NCBI RefSeq assembly: GCF_025515205.1
Contig: NZ_JAOPFX010000002.1
Span: 310,001 to 374,000 of the forward strand
Length of the DNA stretch: 64,000 nt
Direction: 5' to 3'
DNA from: Microbacterium fluvii
GTDB lineage: Bacteria; Actinomycetota; Actinomycetes; Actinomycetales; Microbacteriaceae
Position numbers and translations under genes: made by a program. Below the pieces are notes generated by a model that searched no databases, was not told where the DNA came from, and was given only the letters and a program-made list of their open reading frames with translations. Below, piece by piece: positions 1 through 8,675 of the stretch (its first letter is position 1; each line of letters starts with the position of its first letter).

Positions 1-1
1 G

Positions 2-502
2 GGCGCCGACGGCCTCGTCGCCCAGCAGTCCGCCCGCGTGACCGTGGTCACCGACATCGATGCCGACGACATCCGTGAGCTGTTCGAGCTGCGCCGCGCC
101 CTCGAAGAGACGACCGCGCGACTGGCCGCCGCCCGGCAGCGCGACCGGACCCCTGCCACGGCCGACGTCTTCTCGGGATTCGCTGCGGAGTTCGCCGCGG
201 TCGACCCCGTCGCCGATGCCGACGCCTACTACGGCGTCATCGCCCGCTTCGACGCCGCTCTCGACGCGGCCGTCGCCAACGACTACCTCACCGCGGCCCT
301 GCGGACGGTGCGCACCCACCTCGTGCGGGTGCGCCGGCTCGCCCGCGACAATCCCGACCGTCTTTCGGCCTCCGTGGCCGAGCACCGGCTGATCGCCGCG
401 GCGATCGCGGCCGGAGACACCGACCTGGCGGCCCACGCCACGCACGTGCACCTGCACAACGCGCTCACCAGCATCCTCGATTCTCTGGAGGCAGCATCAT
501 GA
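2..502 (+). CDS. GntR-family regulator, C-terminal FCD domain (5' end outside window)
   Basis: The reading frame is open from base 2 to a TGA at 500-502, so the N-terminal winged helix lies upstream of the window. What remains begins as the end of a wHTH wing ([10 protein letters not shown]) followed by an all-helical FCD ligand domain, with the conserved pattern [14 protein letters not shown], then [14 protein letters not shown], then HVHLHNAL near the C-terminus. In FCD proteins three His and one Asp often bind a metal; here the usual F-H of the second motif reads F-D (ARFDAAL), so one ligand may be missing. The stop overlaps the prpD start (ATGA at 499), which makes it the probable local regulator of the methylcitrate genes. 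The family is clear; the ligand is inference. Confidence 0.85.
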   Translation, partial: GADGLVAQQSARVTVVTDIDADDIRELFELRRALEETTARLAAARQRDRTPATADVFSGFAAEFAAVDPVADADAYYGVIARFDAALDAAVANDYLTAALRTVRTHLVRVRRLARDNPDRLSASVAEHRLIAAAIAAGDTDLAAHATHVHLHNALTSILDSLEAAS

Positions 503-2019
503 CCATCACCCACCACCTGCGTGTGCACCGCAGCGACGAGAACCTGGCCCGCGAAGGCCAGCTCGCGTGGCATCTCGCCGAGATCGCCGCCGACCCGGTC
601 GCCGTCGACGACGACGTCGTCGAGATGATCATCAACCGTGTCATCGACAACGCGTCGGTGGCCGCCGCATCCCTCACCCGCGCACCCGTCAGCGCCGCCC
701 GCCAGCAGGCGCTCGACCACGCCGTGTCGGTGTCGGGATCGGGCGCCACGGTGTTCGGCTGCTCCCTCGACCGCAAGACGAGCCCGGAGTGGGCGGCGTG
801 GGCCAACGGAGTCGCGGTGCGCGAACTCGACTACCACGACACGTTCCTCGCCGCCGAGTACTCGCACCCCGGCGACAACATCCCGCCGATCGTCGCGGTC
901 GCCCAGCACGTCGGCGCCGACGGCGCGGCGCTCGTGCGCGGCATCGCCACCGGCTACGAGGTGCAGATCGACCTCGTGCGCGCCATCTCGCTGCACAAGC
1001 ACAAGATCGACCATGTGGCACACCTGGGCCCCTCGGCGGCCGCCGGCATCGGGACCCTGCTCGGCCTCGACGTCGAGACGATCTACCAGGCGATCGGCCA
1101 GGCCCTGCACACGACGACGGCGACCCGCCAGTCGCGCAAGGGCGAGATCTCGACGTGGAAGGCGCACGCCCCGGCCTTCGCCGGCAAGATGGCCGTCGAG
1201 GCGGTCGACCGCGCGATGCGCGGCGAGACCAGCCCGTCGCCGATCTACGAGGGCGAAGACGGCGTGATCGCGTGGATGCTCGACGGCCCCGACGCGTCGT
1301 ACGACGTGCCGCTGCCGGCCGCCGGCGAGCCCAAGCGCGCGATCCTCGACTCGTACACGAAGGAGCACTCGGCCGAGTATCAGGCGCAGGCGTGGATCGA
1401 CCTGGCGCGCAAGCTCCACAACGAGGCCGCCTTCGACCCGGCCGATGTCGAGGCGATCGTGCTGCACACGAGCCACCACACGCACTACGTGATCGGCTCT
1501 GGGGCGAACGACCCGCAGAAGTACGACCCGACCGCCTCCCGCGAGACGCTCGACCACTCGATCCCGTACATCTTCGCGGTCGCTCTGCAGGACGGCGGCT
1601 GGCACCACGTCGACTCGTACCTGCCTGAGCGGGCGGGCCGTGAGGACACCGTCGCGCTGTGGCACAGGATCACGACGGCAGAAGACCCGGAGTGGACGCG
1701 CCGCTACCACTCCGAAGACCCGAACGAGAAGGCCTTCGGCGGTCGCGTCGAGATCCGCCTGACCGACGGCACCGTGATCGAAGACGAGATCGCCGTCGCC
1801 GATGCGCACCCGCTCGGCGCCCGCCCGTTCGCCCGCGAGGACTACGTGCGCAAGTTCCGCATCCTCGCTGAGCCGGTGCTCGAGCCCGAAGAGATCGAGC
1901 GCTTCCTCGAGCTCGCCCAGCGCCTGCCCGAGCTCAGCGCCGACGAGGTGCAGCAGCTCACGATCGTCGCGAAGCCCGGCCTGCTGCTCGGTGCCCCCGC
2001 GCCGAAGGGGCTCTTCTGA
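499..2019 (+). CDS. prpD: MmgE/PrpD family, 2-methylcitrate dehydratase
   Basis: 506 residues, full length for the MmgE/PrpD family. PrpD dehydrates 2-methylcitrate to 2-methyl-cis-aconitate in the cytosolic methylcitrate cycle, which oxidises propionyl-CoA to pyruvate. The family's signature region is present at about residues 108-130 ([10 protein letters not shown], then SHPGDN). The ATG overlaps the stop of the upstream GntR gene, so translation is probably coupled. prpB and prpC follow, and this context decides PrpD over other MmgE/PrpD activities such as cis-aconitate decarboxylase. The 3' end is followed directly by a block of family A inverted repeats. Confidence 0.92.
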   Translation: MTITHHLRVHRSDENLAREGQLAWHLAEIAADPVAVDDDVVEMIINRVIDNASVAAASLTRAPVSAARQQALDHAVSVSGSGATVFGCSLDRKTSPEWAAWANGVAVRELDYHDTFLAAEYSHPGDNIPPIVAVAQHVGADGAALVRGIATGYEVQIDLVRAISLHKHKIDHVAHLGPSAAAGIGTLLGLDVETIYQAIGQALHTTTATRQSRKGEISTWKAHAPAFAGKMAVEAVDRAMRGETSPSPIYEGEDGVIAWMLDGPDASYDVPLPAAGEPKRAILDSYTKEHSAEYQAQAWIDLARKLHNEAAFDPADVEAIVLHTSHHTHYVIGSGANDPQKYDPTASRETLDHSIPYIFAVALQDGGWHHVDSYLPERAGREDTVALWHRITTAEDPEWTRRYHSEDPNEKAFGGRVEIRLTDGTVIEDEIAVADAHPLGARPFAREDYVRKFRILAEPVLEPEEIERFLELAQRLPELSADEVQQLTIVAKPGLLLGAPAPKGLF

Positions 2020-2027
2020 TGTCGGGC

Positions 2028-2134
2028 CGTTTCGTCTCGCTGCGCTCGCTCAACGACCGGAAGGCGTCGGGCCGTTTCGTCTCCCGGAAGCACCCGGTCG
2101 TTGAGCGAGGGAGCGCAGCGACCGAGACGAAACG
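2028..2134. repeat. Palindromic repeat family A, inverted pair between prpD and prpB
   Basis: A unit CGTTTCGTCTCGCTGCGCTC (2028-2047) running on to CAACGACCGG is followed by a short partial copy (2073-2087). A full inverted copy at 2095-2134 ends in GAGACGAAACG. Transcribed, the pair could fold into a long hairpin between prpD and prpB. The same unit recurs at 9297-9454, 13453-13535 and 41640-41676, where it lies inside coding sequences. No transposase or flanking insertion-sequence ends are seen. Confidence 0.85.
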
Positions 2135-2164
2135 CTCGCAGCTCTCGACGACGGGGGCCCGCTG

Positions 2165-3064
2165 ATGCTGTACTCCACCGTGCCGGCGCACTCCAAGCGC
2201 CGCGCGTTCCGCGAACGACTGGCGACGGGTGAGCTGCTGCGCTTTCCCGGGGCGTTCAATCCGCTGAGCGCCCGGCTCATCGAGCGCAAGGGGTTCGAGG
2301 GCGTCTACATCTCGGGTGCCGTGCTCTCGGCCGACCTCGGGCTCCCCGACATCGGCCTGACGACACTCACCGAAGTCGCCGGGCGCGGGCAGCAGATCGC
2401 GCGGATGACCGACCTCCCCGCCCTCATCGACGCCGACACCGGCTTCGGCGAGCCTATGAACGTCGCCCGCACGATCCAGACCCTCGAAGACGCCGGGATC
2501 GCCGGCGCTCACATCGAAGATCAGGTCAACCCCAAGCGCTGCGGTCACCTCGACGGCAAGGCGGTGGTCGACGAAGGCACGGCGCTGAAGCGCATCCGCG
2601 CCGCCGTCGATGCCCGCCGCGACGACAACTTCCTCATCATGGCGCGCACCGACATCCGCGCCGTGGAGGGGATGGATGCCGCCACCGACCGCGCCAAGGC
2701 GCTCGTCGACGCGGGGGCCGACGCGATCTTCGCCGAGGCGATGCGCACGCTCGAGGAGTTCGCCGCGATGCGGGCGGCGGTCGACGTGCCGATCCTCGCG
2801 AACATGACCGAGTTCGGAAAGAGCGACCTCTTCTCGGTCGACCAGCTGCGCGACGTCGGGGTCAACATCGTGATCTGGCCCGTGTCGCTGCTGCGGATCG
2901 CGATGGGCGCAGCATCCCGCGCACTCGATACGCTCACCGACGAGGGGCACCTCACCTCCAAGCTCGGCGAGATGCAGCACCGCGCCGACCTCTACGACCT
3001 GATCGACTACGAGGACTACAACCACTTCGACACGAGCGTCTTCAACTTCCAGATCGAGCGCTAG
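2165..3064 (+). CDS. prpB: Methylisocitrate lyase
   Basis: 299 residues, the usual length. It cleaves 2-methylisocitrate to pyruvate and succinate, the last step of the methylcitrate cycle. It belongs to the isocitrate lyase / PEP mutase superfamily (TIM barrel, Mg dependent). The lyase signature KRCGH is at residues 124-128, with Cys126 as the catalytic acid/base. The metal-binding DADTGFG stretch is at 89-95 and the substrate-binding SGA at 50-52. The gene begins 145 bases after prpD, the gap being filled by family A repeats, and ends 9 bases before prpC. The ribosome site is weak, and translation may depend on the upstream genes. Confidence 0.95.
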   Translation: MLYSTVPAHSKRRAFRERLATGELLRFPGAFNPLSARLIERKGFEGVYISGAVLSADLGLPDIGLTTLTEVAGRGQQIARMTDLPALIDADTGFGEPMNVARTIQTLEDAGIAGAHIEDQVNPKRCGHLDGKAVVDEGTALKRIRAAVDARRDDNFLIMARTDIRAVEGMDAATDRAKALVDAGADAIFAEAMRTLEEFAAMRAAVDVPILANMTEFGKSDLFSVDQLRDVGVNIVIWPVSLLRIAMGAASRALDTLTDEGHLTSKLGEMQHRADLYDLIDYEDYNHFDTSVFNFQIER

Positions 3065-3073
3065 GAGCACCGC

Positions 3074-4258
3074 ATGACCGACATCAAGAAGGGCCTCGCG
3101 GGAGTCGTCGTCGACTACACCGCGGTCAGCAAGGTCAACCCCGAGACCAACTCGCTGCTGTACCGGGGCTACCCCGTGCAGGAGCTGGCGGCCACGCAGC
3201 CCGCCGACGCCGTCGCGTACCTGCTGTGGAACGGCGAGCTGCCGACCGCCGAGCAGCTCGAGGCGCAGCGTGAGGACGGCAGGCCGTGGCGGGCGCTGGC
3301 GCCCGAGGTCAAGGCCGCCATCGATGCGCTGCCGCTGGACTCGCACCCGATGGACGAGGTGCGCACCGCCGTCAGCGTCATCGGGGCGCTCGACCTCGCC
3401 GGCATCGAGAACGTGCTGGATGCCGTCGGCACCGTCGAGCAGAACCGCGAGCGCAGCCTGCACCTCTACGCCGCCCTCCCCGCCATCGTCGCCTACGGGC
3501 AGCGCCGCAGGCACGGGCTCGAGCCGATCGAGTGGCGCGAAGACCTCGACTACGCGGCGAACTTCCTGTGGATGACCTTCGGTGAAGAGCCCGACCCCCT
3601 CGTCGTCGACGCGTTCAACCGGTCGCTCGTGCTCTATGCCGAGCACTCGTTCAACGCCTCGACTTTCACGGCGCGCGTGATCACGTCGACCCTCAGCGAC
3701 CTCTACTCGGCCGTCGTCGGGGCGATCGGCGCGCTCAAGGGGCCGCTGCACGGCGGGGCGAACGAGGCCGTCATGCACATCTTCGACGAGATCGGCGAGG
3801 CGTCGAACGTCGTGCCGTGGCTCGACGAGGCACTCGCCTCGAAGCGCAAGATCATGGGCTTCGGGCACCGCGTCTACAAGCGCGGCGACTCGCGGGTTCC
3901 CACGATGCAGGCCGCGTTCTATTCGCTCGTCGAGCACTACGACCGCGCAGACATCCGCGAGCTCTACGACACCCTCGAGGGCGAGTTCGTGGGGCGCAAG
4001 GGCATCTACCCGAACCTCGATTACCCCTCTGGGCCCGCCTACAACCTCATGGGCTTCGACACGCTCACCTTCACGCCGCTGTTCGTCGCGGCGCGCGTGG
4101 TCGGGTGGACGGCGCACATCATGGAGCAGATGGCCGCCAACGCACTCATCCGCCCGCTGTCGGAGTACAACGGCCCCGACGAGCGCCACATCGAGGGCTA
4201 TGTCGCCGACACCGCGACACTCGAGGCGCTCGAGCGGCCGGAAGAGGCCGCGAGCTGA
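3074..4258 (+). CDS. prpC: 2-methylcitrate synthase / citrate synthase 2
   Basis: 394 residues, the normal size for a Gram-positive-type (dimeric) citrate synthase. It condenses propionyl-CoA with oxaloacetate to 2-methylcitrate. The catalytic triad is visible: His226 in GPLHGGANE, His265 in [11 protein letters not shown] and Asp316 in LDYPSGPAY. The prpD-prpB-prpC order and the near absence of spacing identify it as the methylcitrate enzyme rather than the housekeeping citrate synthase, though side activity with acetyl-CoA is common in this family. Its TGA overlaps the ATG of the next gene by one base. Confidence 0.93.
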   Translation: MTDIKKGLAGVVVDYTAVSKVNPETNSLLYRGYPVQELAATQPADAVAYLLWNGELPTAEQLEAQREDGRPWRALAPEVKAAIDALPLDSHPMDEVRTAVSVIGALDLAGIENVLDAVGTVEQNRERSLHLYAALPAIVAYGQRRRHGLEPIEWREDLDYAANFLWMTFGEEPDPLVVDAFNRSLVLYAEHSFNASTFTARVITSTLSDLYSAVVGAIGALKGPLHGGANEAVMHIFDEIGEASNVVPWLDEALASKRKIMGFGHRVYKRGDSRVPTMQAAFYSLVEHYDRADIRELYDTLEGEFVGRKGIYPNLDYPSGPAYNLMGFDTLTFTPLFVAARVVGWTAHIMEQMAANALIRPLSEYNGPDERHIEGYVADTATLEALERPEEAAS

Positions 4259-5034
4259 TGGCCGAGTACGAGACGATCCTCGTCGAGCAGCGCGGCCGCG
4301 TCGGCTGGATCACCCTCAACCGTCCGCAGGCGCTGAATGCGCTGAACTCGCAGCTGGCCTCCGAGCTGGCGGCGGCAGCATCCGCCTTCGACGACGACGA
4401 GGGTGTCGGCGCGATCGTGCTCACCGGCAGCGAGCGGGCGTTCGCGGCGGGCGCCGACATCAAGGAGATGGCCGACAAGTCGGCGCACGAGATGTCGATG
4501 CAGAATCCGTTCGCGGGCCTCGAGACCTTCTCGCGGCTGCGCACTCCCGTCGTCGCGGCGGTCGCCGGCTATGCCCTCGGCGGCGGGTGCGAGCTCGCGA
4601 TGATGTGCGACGTGATCCTCGCCGCCGACACCGCCGTGTTCGGCCAGCCCGAGATCAACCTCGGGGTCATCCCCGGGCTCGGCGGAACGCAGCGGCTGCC
4701 GCGGGCGATCGGCGTCTACAAGGCCGCCGAGCTCGTGCTCACGGGGCGCACCATGGATGCCGCCGAAGCCGAGCGCGCGGGCCTCGTCTCGCGCGTGGTG
4801 CCGGCCGCCGAGCTGCTGGACGAGGCGGGACGGGTCGCCGAGGTGATCGCGTCGAAGTCGCTGCCGGTGGTGTATGCCGCCAAAGACGCCCTGCGCGCCG
4901 CGCAGCAGACGACGCTGGCCGAAGGGCTGCGGCTCGAGTCGCGCGTCTTCGCCTCGCTGTTCGCCCTCGACGACCAGAAGGAGGGCATGGCCGCCTTCCG
5001 CGAGAAGCGGGCCCCCGAGTTCCGCCACCGCTGA
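4258..5034 (+). CDS. Enoyl-CoA hydratase (crotonase family)
   Basis: 258 residues, the canonical monomer length. It hydrates trans-2-enoyl-CoA to 3-hydroxyacyl-CoA in beta-oxidation. Both catalytic glutamates are in place: Glu112 in [11 protein letters not shown] and Glu132 in [12 protein letters not shown]. The oxyanion-hole segment [11 protein letters not shown] is at 61-71. It is the last gene of the prp operon (1-base overlap with prpC), so the operon can also feed short-chain acyl-CoA towards propionyl-CoA. Substrate chain length cannot be read from the sequence. Confidence 0.93.
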   Translation: MAEYETILVEQRGRVGWITLNRPQALNALNSQLASELAAAASAFDDDEGVGAIVLTGSERAFAAGADIKEMADKSAHEMSMQNPFAGLETFSRLRTPVVAAVAGYALGGGCELAMMCDVILAADTAVFGQPEINLGVIPGLGGTQRLPRAIGVYKAAELVLTGRTMDAAEAERAGLVSRVVPAAELLDEAGRVAEVIASKSLPVVYAAKDALRAAQQTTLAEGLRLESRVFASLFALDDQKEGMAAFREKRAPEFRHR

Positions 5035-5097
5035 GCGCGCCGCGCGCGGGCCGCGCACGCGGCGATCTCCACGGACCCGGGGTCGCCGCATCCGATC

Positions 5098-5161
5098 ATT
5101 CGGTCGTCACATATGGCGACCTCGAATGACAGTTCGGTCGCCGTTTACGACGACTGAACGG
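5098..5161. repeat. Palindromic repeat family B, copy 1
   Basis: A 64-base imperfect palindrome with left arm GGTCGTCACATATGGCGAC and right arm GTCGCCGTTTACGACGACTG. About 17 of 22 arm positions pair, the outer GTCGTC and inner GGCGAC being perfect. It lies between two convergent genes (the enoyl-CoA hydratase and the alcohol dehydrogenase fusion), where a hairpin could serve as a bidirectional terminator, although there is no T tract. Copies with the same arms are at 5183-5245, 23326-23382 and 23410-23466. Confidence 0.85.
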
Positions 5162-5182
5162 AGGGGGTGGATGCTGCGCGGG

Positions 5183-5245
5183 CTTCGGTCGTCACGTATG
5201 GCGACCTTGAGGGGCTTCGGGTCGCCGTTTGTGACGACTGAACGG
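5183..5245. repeat. Palindromic repeat family B, copy 2
   Basis: The second family B palindrome, in direct orientation 85 bases after copy 1 and with a different loop: left arm GGTCGTCACGTATGGCGACC, right arm GTCGCCGTTTGTGACGACTG. Both arms differ from copy 1 at a few positions that tend to keep pairing (for example GTGACGAC opposite GTCGTCAC), which suggests selection for the hairpin. Confidence 0.85.
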
Positions 5246-5265
5246 GGCGGGTGCCGGCCGCGCGG

Positions 5266-6918
5266 TCAGAGGGCGAGGTCCCCGGAGCGCTCGAGCACGA
5301 AGAAGTACGACCCGGGGGCGGCGGTGCCGCGGCCGGTCATGACCCCCAGCACCGCGTCGGGCCCGATCCGGGTGAAGCAGTCGACGATCGGCTGCCCGTC
5401 GTAGAGCATCGCGGCCGTGGTGATGCCGTCGTGCACGACGGTGCGCAGGCTCGCGCCGCCGCGGGCGGTCTCGACGTCGGCGAAGGGCGCGTCGTTCTCG
5501 TCGAGGCCCACGATCGGGGCGACGTCGTCGTCGCCGCGGAAGAGCTTGCCGATCCAGCGGTGCCGCACCAGCAGGCGGTGCGCGGGGTGGGAGGCCGTCA
5601 GGCCGGTGCCGCGCCAGAAGCCGCGCAGCTCGGCCGGCGACACCGGCGGCAGGGAGCGCCACAGGGCGGGCAGGTCGTCGGCAGGTACGGCGCCGCTGCG
5701 CAGCAGGGCTGTCAGTTCGGCGGGTGCTTCCCCCAGCGCGTCCCCGGCGGGCACCCGCGCCGCATCCGCCCCGAGCGCGGCCGCCGCATCCGACGTGCGT
5801 GCGGCGCTCGCGCTGTACGCCCCCGCTCCGGCCGCTGCGGGCTCGACCATGACGACGGCCTTGACCACCTCGCCGCTGCGCGCGTCAGCGATGGCGGCGT
5901 CGAGGTCGTCGAACGAGTACCGCCGGATCAGCCGCTCCACCGGCAGCCGCCCGGCGTGCCACAGCGCGACCAGGCGCGCGATGTCGCGGGGCACGTCGGC
6001 GTCGCCCTCGATGACGCCGCGCAGGCCCCGCCCCCACAGCAGTCGCGACTGCGACACGAGCACGGGGTTCTCGCCGGGCTTGAGCGCGATCGTCGCGCAC
6101 ACGCCGCCCTGCGCGAGCGATTCGAGTGCCGCGTCGACCGTGCCCTGCGTGCCGACGGTGTCGAGGGCGTGGGTCGGGCGCACCGAGCCCCACGCGGCAC
6201 CGAGGTCGGCGGGCGCGACCGCCCGCGTCGCGCCGACCTCCAGGGCGAGCGCGCGTCGTTCGGCGACGCTCTCGCACACGACGATCTCACCGACTCCGCG
6301 GTGGGCGGCGGCCATGACGGCGGCGAGCCCGGTCGTGCCCGCCCCGATCACGAGCAGCACGTCGCCGGGCCCCGGTGCGAGCACGTTGAACACGGTGCCC
6401 GCGCCGGTGAGGATGCCGCAGCCGAGCGTCGCGGCGACCTCCCACGGCACGTCGGGCGCGATCACGGCGGCGCTGCGCTCGCGCACGATCACCCTGGTCG
6501 CCCACGACGACTGCGCCATCCACGCGGTGCGCACCGGCTCGCCGGTCGCATCCACCGCCAGGTCGTCGAGGCGGCCTCGGTAGTTCAGTGCCGCGAAGCG
6601 CGCGCACGAGGCCGGATGGCCTCCGCGGCACGCGTCGCAGAAGCCGCACGAATCGAAGCCCAGCACGACATGGTCGCCGGGGCGGATGCGGTCGACCCCT
6701 GTTCCGATCGCCTCGACGACCCCGGCGCCCTCGTGGCCGAACACGGCCGGGAACACGTCGCCTGCGCCCCCGTCGATCGCGAACAGGTCGGTCGGGCACA
6801 CGCCGCTCGCGGCGATCCGCACGAGGATCTCGCCCTCGCCGGGCTCGCGCAGCCGCACCGCCGTGAGCGCGGCGGATCCGCCGCGCTCACGGACGAGGGC
6901 GGCCACAGCATCCGTCAT
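5266..6918 (-). CDS. Zinc-dependent alcohol dehydrogenase fused to a DUF4334 / GXWXG-like domain
   Basis: 550 residues, about 190 longer than an ordinary MDR alcohol dehydrogenase. Residues 1-360 form a complete enzyme: catalytic zinc ligands Cys41, His62-Glu63 and Cys167, structural zinc cysteines 91, 94, 97 and 105, and the NAD motif GAGTTGLAA at 192-200. It resembles aryl/benzyl-alcohol dehydrogenases. After an Ala-rich linker, residues about 400-550 match the DUF4334 pattern: LWRSLPPVSPAELRGFWRG, then RWIGKLF, then YDGQPIVDCF and GVMTGRG. That domain has no agreed function, and fusing it to a dehydrogenase is unusual. The gene is convergent with the prp operon and lies 4 bases downstream of the acyl-CoA ligase, so the two are probably co-transcribed. 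Confidence 0.88.
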   Translation of the reverse strand: MTDAVAALVRERGGSAALTAVRLREPGEGEILVRIAASGVCPTDLFAIDGGAGDVFPAVFGHEGAGVVEAIGTGVDRIRPGDHVVLGFDSCGFCDACRGGHPASCARFAALNYRGRLDDLAVDATGEPVRTAWMAQSSWATRVIVRERSAAVIAPDVPWEVAATLGCGILTGAGTVFNVLAPGPGDVLLVIGAGTTGLAAVMAAAHRGVGEIVVCESVAERRALALEVGATRAVAPADLGAAWGSVRPTHALDTVGTQGTVDAALESLAQGGVCATIALKPGENPVLVSQSRLLWGRGLRGVIEGDADVPRDIARLVALWHAGRLPVERLIRRYSFDDLDAAIADARSGEVVKAVVMVEPAAAGAGAYSASAARTSDAAAALGADAARVPAGDALGEAPAELTALLRSGAVPADDLPALWRSLPPVSPAELRGFWRGTGLTASHPAHRLLVRHRWIGKLFRGDDDVAPIVGLDENDAPFADVETARGGASLRTVVHDGITTAAMLYDGQPIVDCFTRIGPDAVLGVMTGRGTAAPGSYFFVLERSGDLAL

Positions 6919-6922
6919 CGCA

Positions 6923-8494
6923 TCACACCGCAGACGGCTCGCGGTCGGCCGCGCGCAGCGCGACCTTGTTGACCTTGCCCGCCGCGTTGCGGGGGAGGGC
7001 CGGCACGATCACGAGCGCCTTGGGCTGCTTGAAGCGGGCGAGCTTGTCGCTGAGCCACTCCTGCAGCTCCTCGATCGTGAGCTCCTGCTCGGGCTGGAGC
7101 GCGATCGCGGCGACCGGCACCTCGCCCCAGCGCTCGTCGTCACGGCCGTAGATGGCCGCTTCGAGCACCTTGGGGTGGCCGAACAGCACGTTCTCGACCT
7201 CGGCGCAGTAGACGTTCTCGCCGCCGGTGATGATCATGTCTTTCTTGCGGTCGACGACGTAGACGAAGCCCTCCTCGTCCTGTCGCACGAGGTCGCCGGA
7301 GTGGAACCAGCCGCCCTCGAAGGCCTCGGCCGTCTCGGCGGGCTTGCGCCAGTAGCCCTGCATGAGGTTGGGGCCGCGGTAGAGGATCTCGCCGACCTCG
7401 CCGGGCGCGACATCGCTGCCGGCGGCGTCGACGACGCGGTACTGGATGGTCGGGATGGGCCGGCCGACCGACCCGATCTTGCGGAGCGAATCCTCGCCTC
7501 GGAGCGCGCACGTGATGGGCGAGAGCTCGGTCTGCCCGAAGACGGCGACGTTCAGGGCGTTCGGGAAGGCGTCGGCCATCGCGTGCAGCACCGTCGTCGA
7601 GGCGGGGGCCGCGCCCCAGCTGATGATGCGAAGGTGCAGATCGCGCTCGTGGATGCCGGGGACGGCGCAGATCGCCTGCCACTGCTGCGGCACGTTGAAC
7701 ACGACCGTCGCCTTCTCGGCCTCGTAGGCGTCGAGCAGAGCCACCGGGTCGAAGGCGCCGAGCGGGTGGATCACCGTCGGGATGCCGATGATGAAGTTCG
7801 GGGCGATCGACCCGAGACCGGCGATGTGGAAGAGCGGCGCCGTCATGAACGAGATGTCGTTCTCGGTGAACACCTCGTTGACGCGGATGCAGGTGATCGC
7901 CTGGCTGAACAGGTTGATGTGGTCGAGCATCGCGCCCTTGGGGCGCCCCGTCGTGCCGGAGGTGTACATGATGAGGCAAGTGGTGTCTTCCGGCACGTCG
8001 GGGGCCTCGAAGTCGCCGACGGGCTCGGCGAGCAGATCGGTGAAGCTCTCCTGGCCCTCGCCCGCGGCCCCGAACACGATGACGCGCGTGAGGCGGTCGG
8101 TGAGCTGGCCGACGGCCCCGACCAGCGGCGCCAGCTGCGCGTCGACGAGGATGATGTCGGCATCCGCGTCGTCGACGATGTAGGCGATCTCGGGCGGGGT
8201 GAGTCGCATGTTGATGGGCACGGCGATCGCTCCCAGGCGGTTGATGCCGAAGACGGCCTCGACGACGCCGGGGTGGTTGAGGGTGAGCAGCAGCACGCGG
8301 TCGCCGAAGCCGACGCCCCGGCGCTGCAGGGACGCGGCGAACGCATCCATGTGGTCGGCCGCCTGCCGCCACGTCGTCACGACGCCCTGGAACTTGAACG
8401 CCGTGGCGTCGGGCTTCATCTCGGCGTGCGTCGTCACCTGGTTCATCCAGTGGTTGCGACGCAGGGATGCGGGGATCAGGGTCTGCTCTGACAT
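6923..8494 (-). CDS. Acyl-CoA synthetase (AMP-forming, FadD-like)
   Basis: 523 residues with all core motifs of the ANL superfamily: the P-loop IMYTSGTTGRPKG at about 172-185, YRGPNLMQGYW near 371, the hinge DRKKDMIITGGENVY near 411, and the C-terminal catalytic lysine in NAAGKVNK near 501. It activates a carboxylic acid to its CoA thioester with ATP. The neighbouring TetR regulator, beta-oxidation genes and SDR/ACAD/kinase trio suggest a short or medium acid, possibly a 4-oxo or 4-hydroxy acid (inference). A ribosome site AAGGTGA precedes the ATG. It diverges from the tandem TetR gene. Confidence 0.93.
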   Translation of the reverse strand: MSEQTLIPASLRRNHWMNQVTTHAEMKPDATAFKFQGVVTTWRQAADHMDAFAASLQRRGVGFGDRVLLLTLNHPGVVEAVFGINRLGAIAVPINMRLTPPEIAYIVDDADADIILVDAQLAPLVGAVGQLTDRLTRVIVFGAAGEGQESFTDLLAEPVGDFEAPDVPEDTTCLIMYTSGTTGRPKGAMLDHINLFSQAITCIRVNEVFTENDISFMTAPLFHIAGLGSIAPNFIIGIPTVIHPLGAFDPVALLDAYEAEKATVVFNVPQQWQAICAVPGIHERDLHLRIISWGAAPASTTVLHAMADAFPNALNVAVFGQTELSPITCALRGEDSLRKIGSVGRPIPTIQYRVVDAAGSDVAPGEVGEILYRGPNLMQGYWRKPAETAEAFEGGWFHSGDLVRQDEEGFVYVVDRKKDMIITGGENVYCAEVENVLFGHPKVLEAAIYGRDDERWGEVPVAAIALQPEQELTIEELQEWLSDKLARFKQPKALVIVPALPRNAAGKVNKVALRAADREPSAV

Positions 8495-8553
8495 GACTCA
8501 CCTTCGGGACTGTCGTCGCCCGCGCCTCATCGCGCGGGCCGCTGCTGGTGTCG

Positions 8554-8583
8554 AGTATGTCACCGGAGGAGCGGGTTTGTCAC
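8554..8583 (-). promoter_or_regulatory. Candidate promoter of the acyl-CoA ligase operon
   Basis: On the minus strand, GTGACA (8578-8583) and CATACT (8554-8559) are separated by 18 bases, upstream of the ligase ATG at 8494. A split TTCAC/GTGAA inverted pair (8602-8606 and 8626-8630) lies just upstream and may be a regulator site. Read by eye; moderate support only. Confidence 0.4.
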
Positions 8584-8654
8584 GCGTTTTGTTAACCATG
8601 ATTCACGTATTTCGAGTGGGCCGAAGTGAACACGGAATCCCTCCGGCCGTCCCC

Positions 8655-8674
8655 GGTCGCACTAAAGTGTGACC
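8655..8674. promoter_or_regulatory. Candidate TetR operator and leaderless promoter of the tandem TetR gene
   Basis: The sequence GGTCGCACTAAAGTGTGACC is a 20-base palindrome with one mismatch between its 9-base arms, ending one base before the ATG at 8676. It contains a -10 hexamer TAAAGT (8663-8668) placed 7 bases from the start codon, so the regulator probably has a leaderless mRNA and represses itself by covering the -10. The divergent ligase promoter is about 100 bases away and may share the control. Confidence 0.6.
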
Positions 8675-8675
8675 C

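Noticed and set aside
283-1809. 508-residue open frame antisense to prpD
   Set aside because: Shadow of the real gene; composition and lack of recognisable motifs point to an artefact of GC-rich third codon positions.
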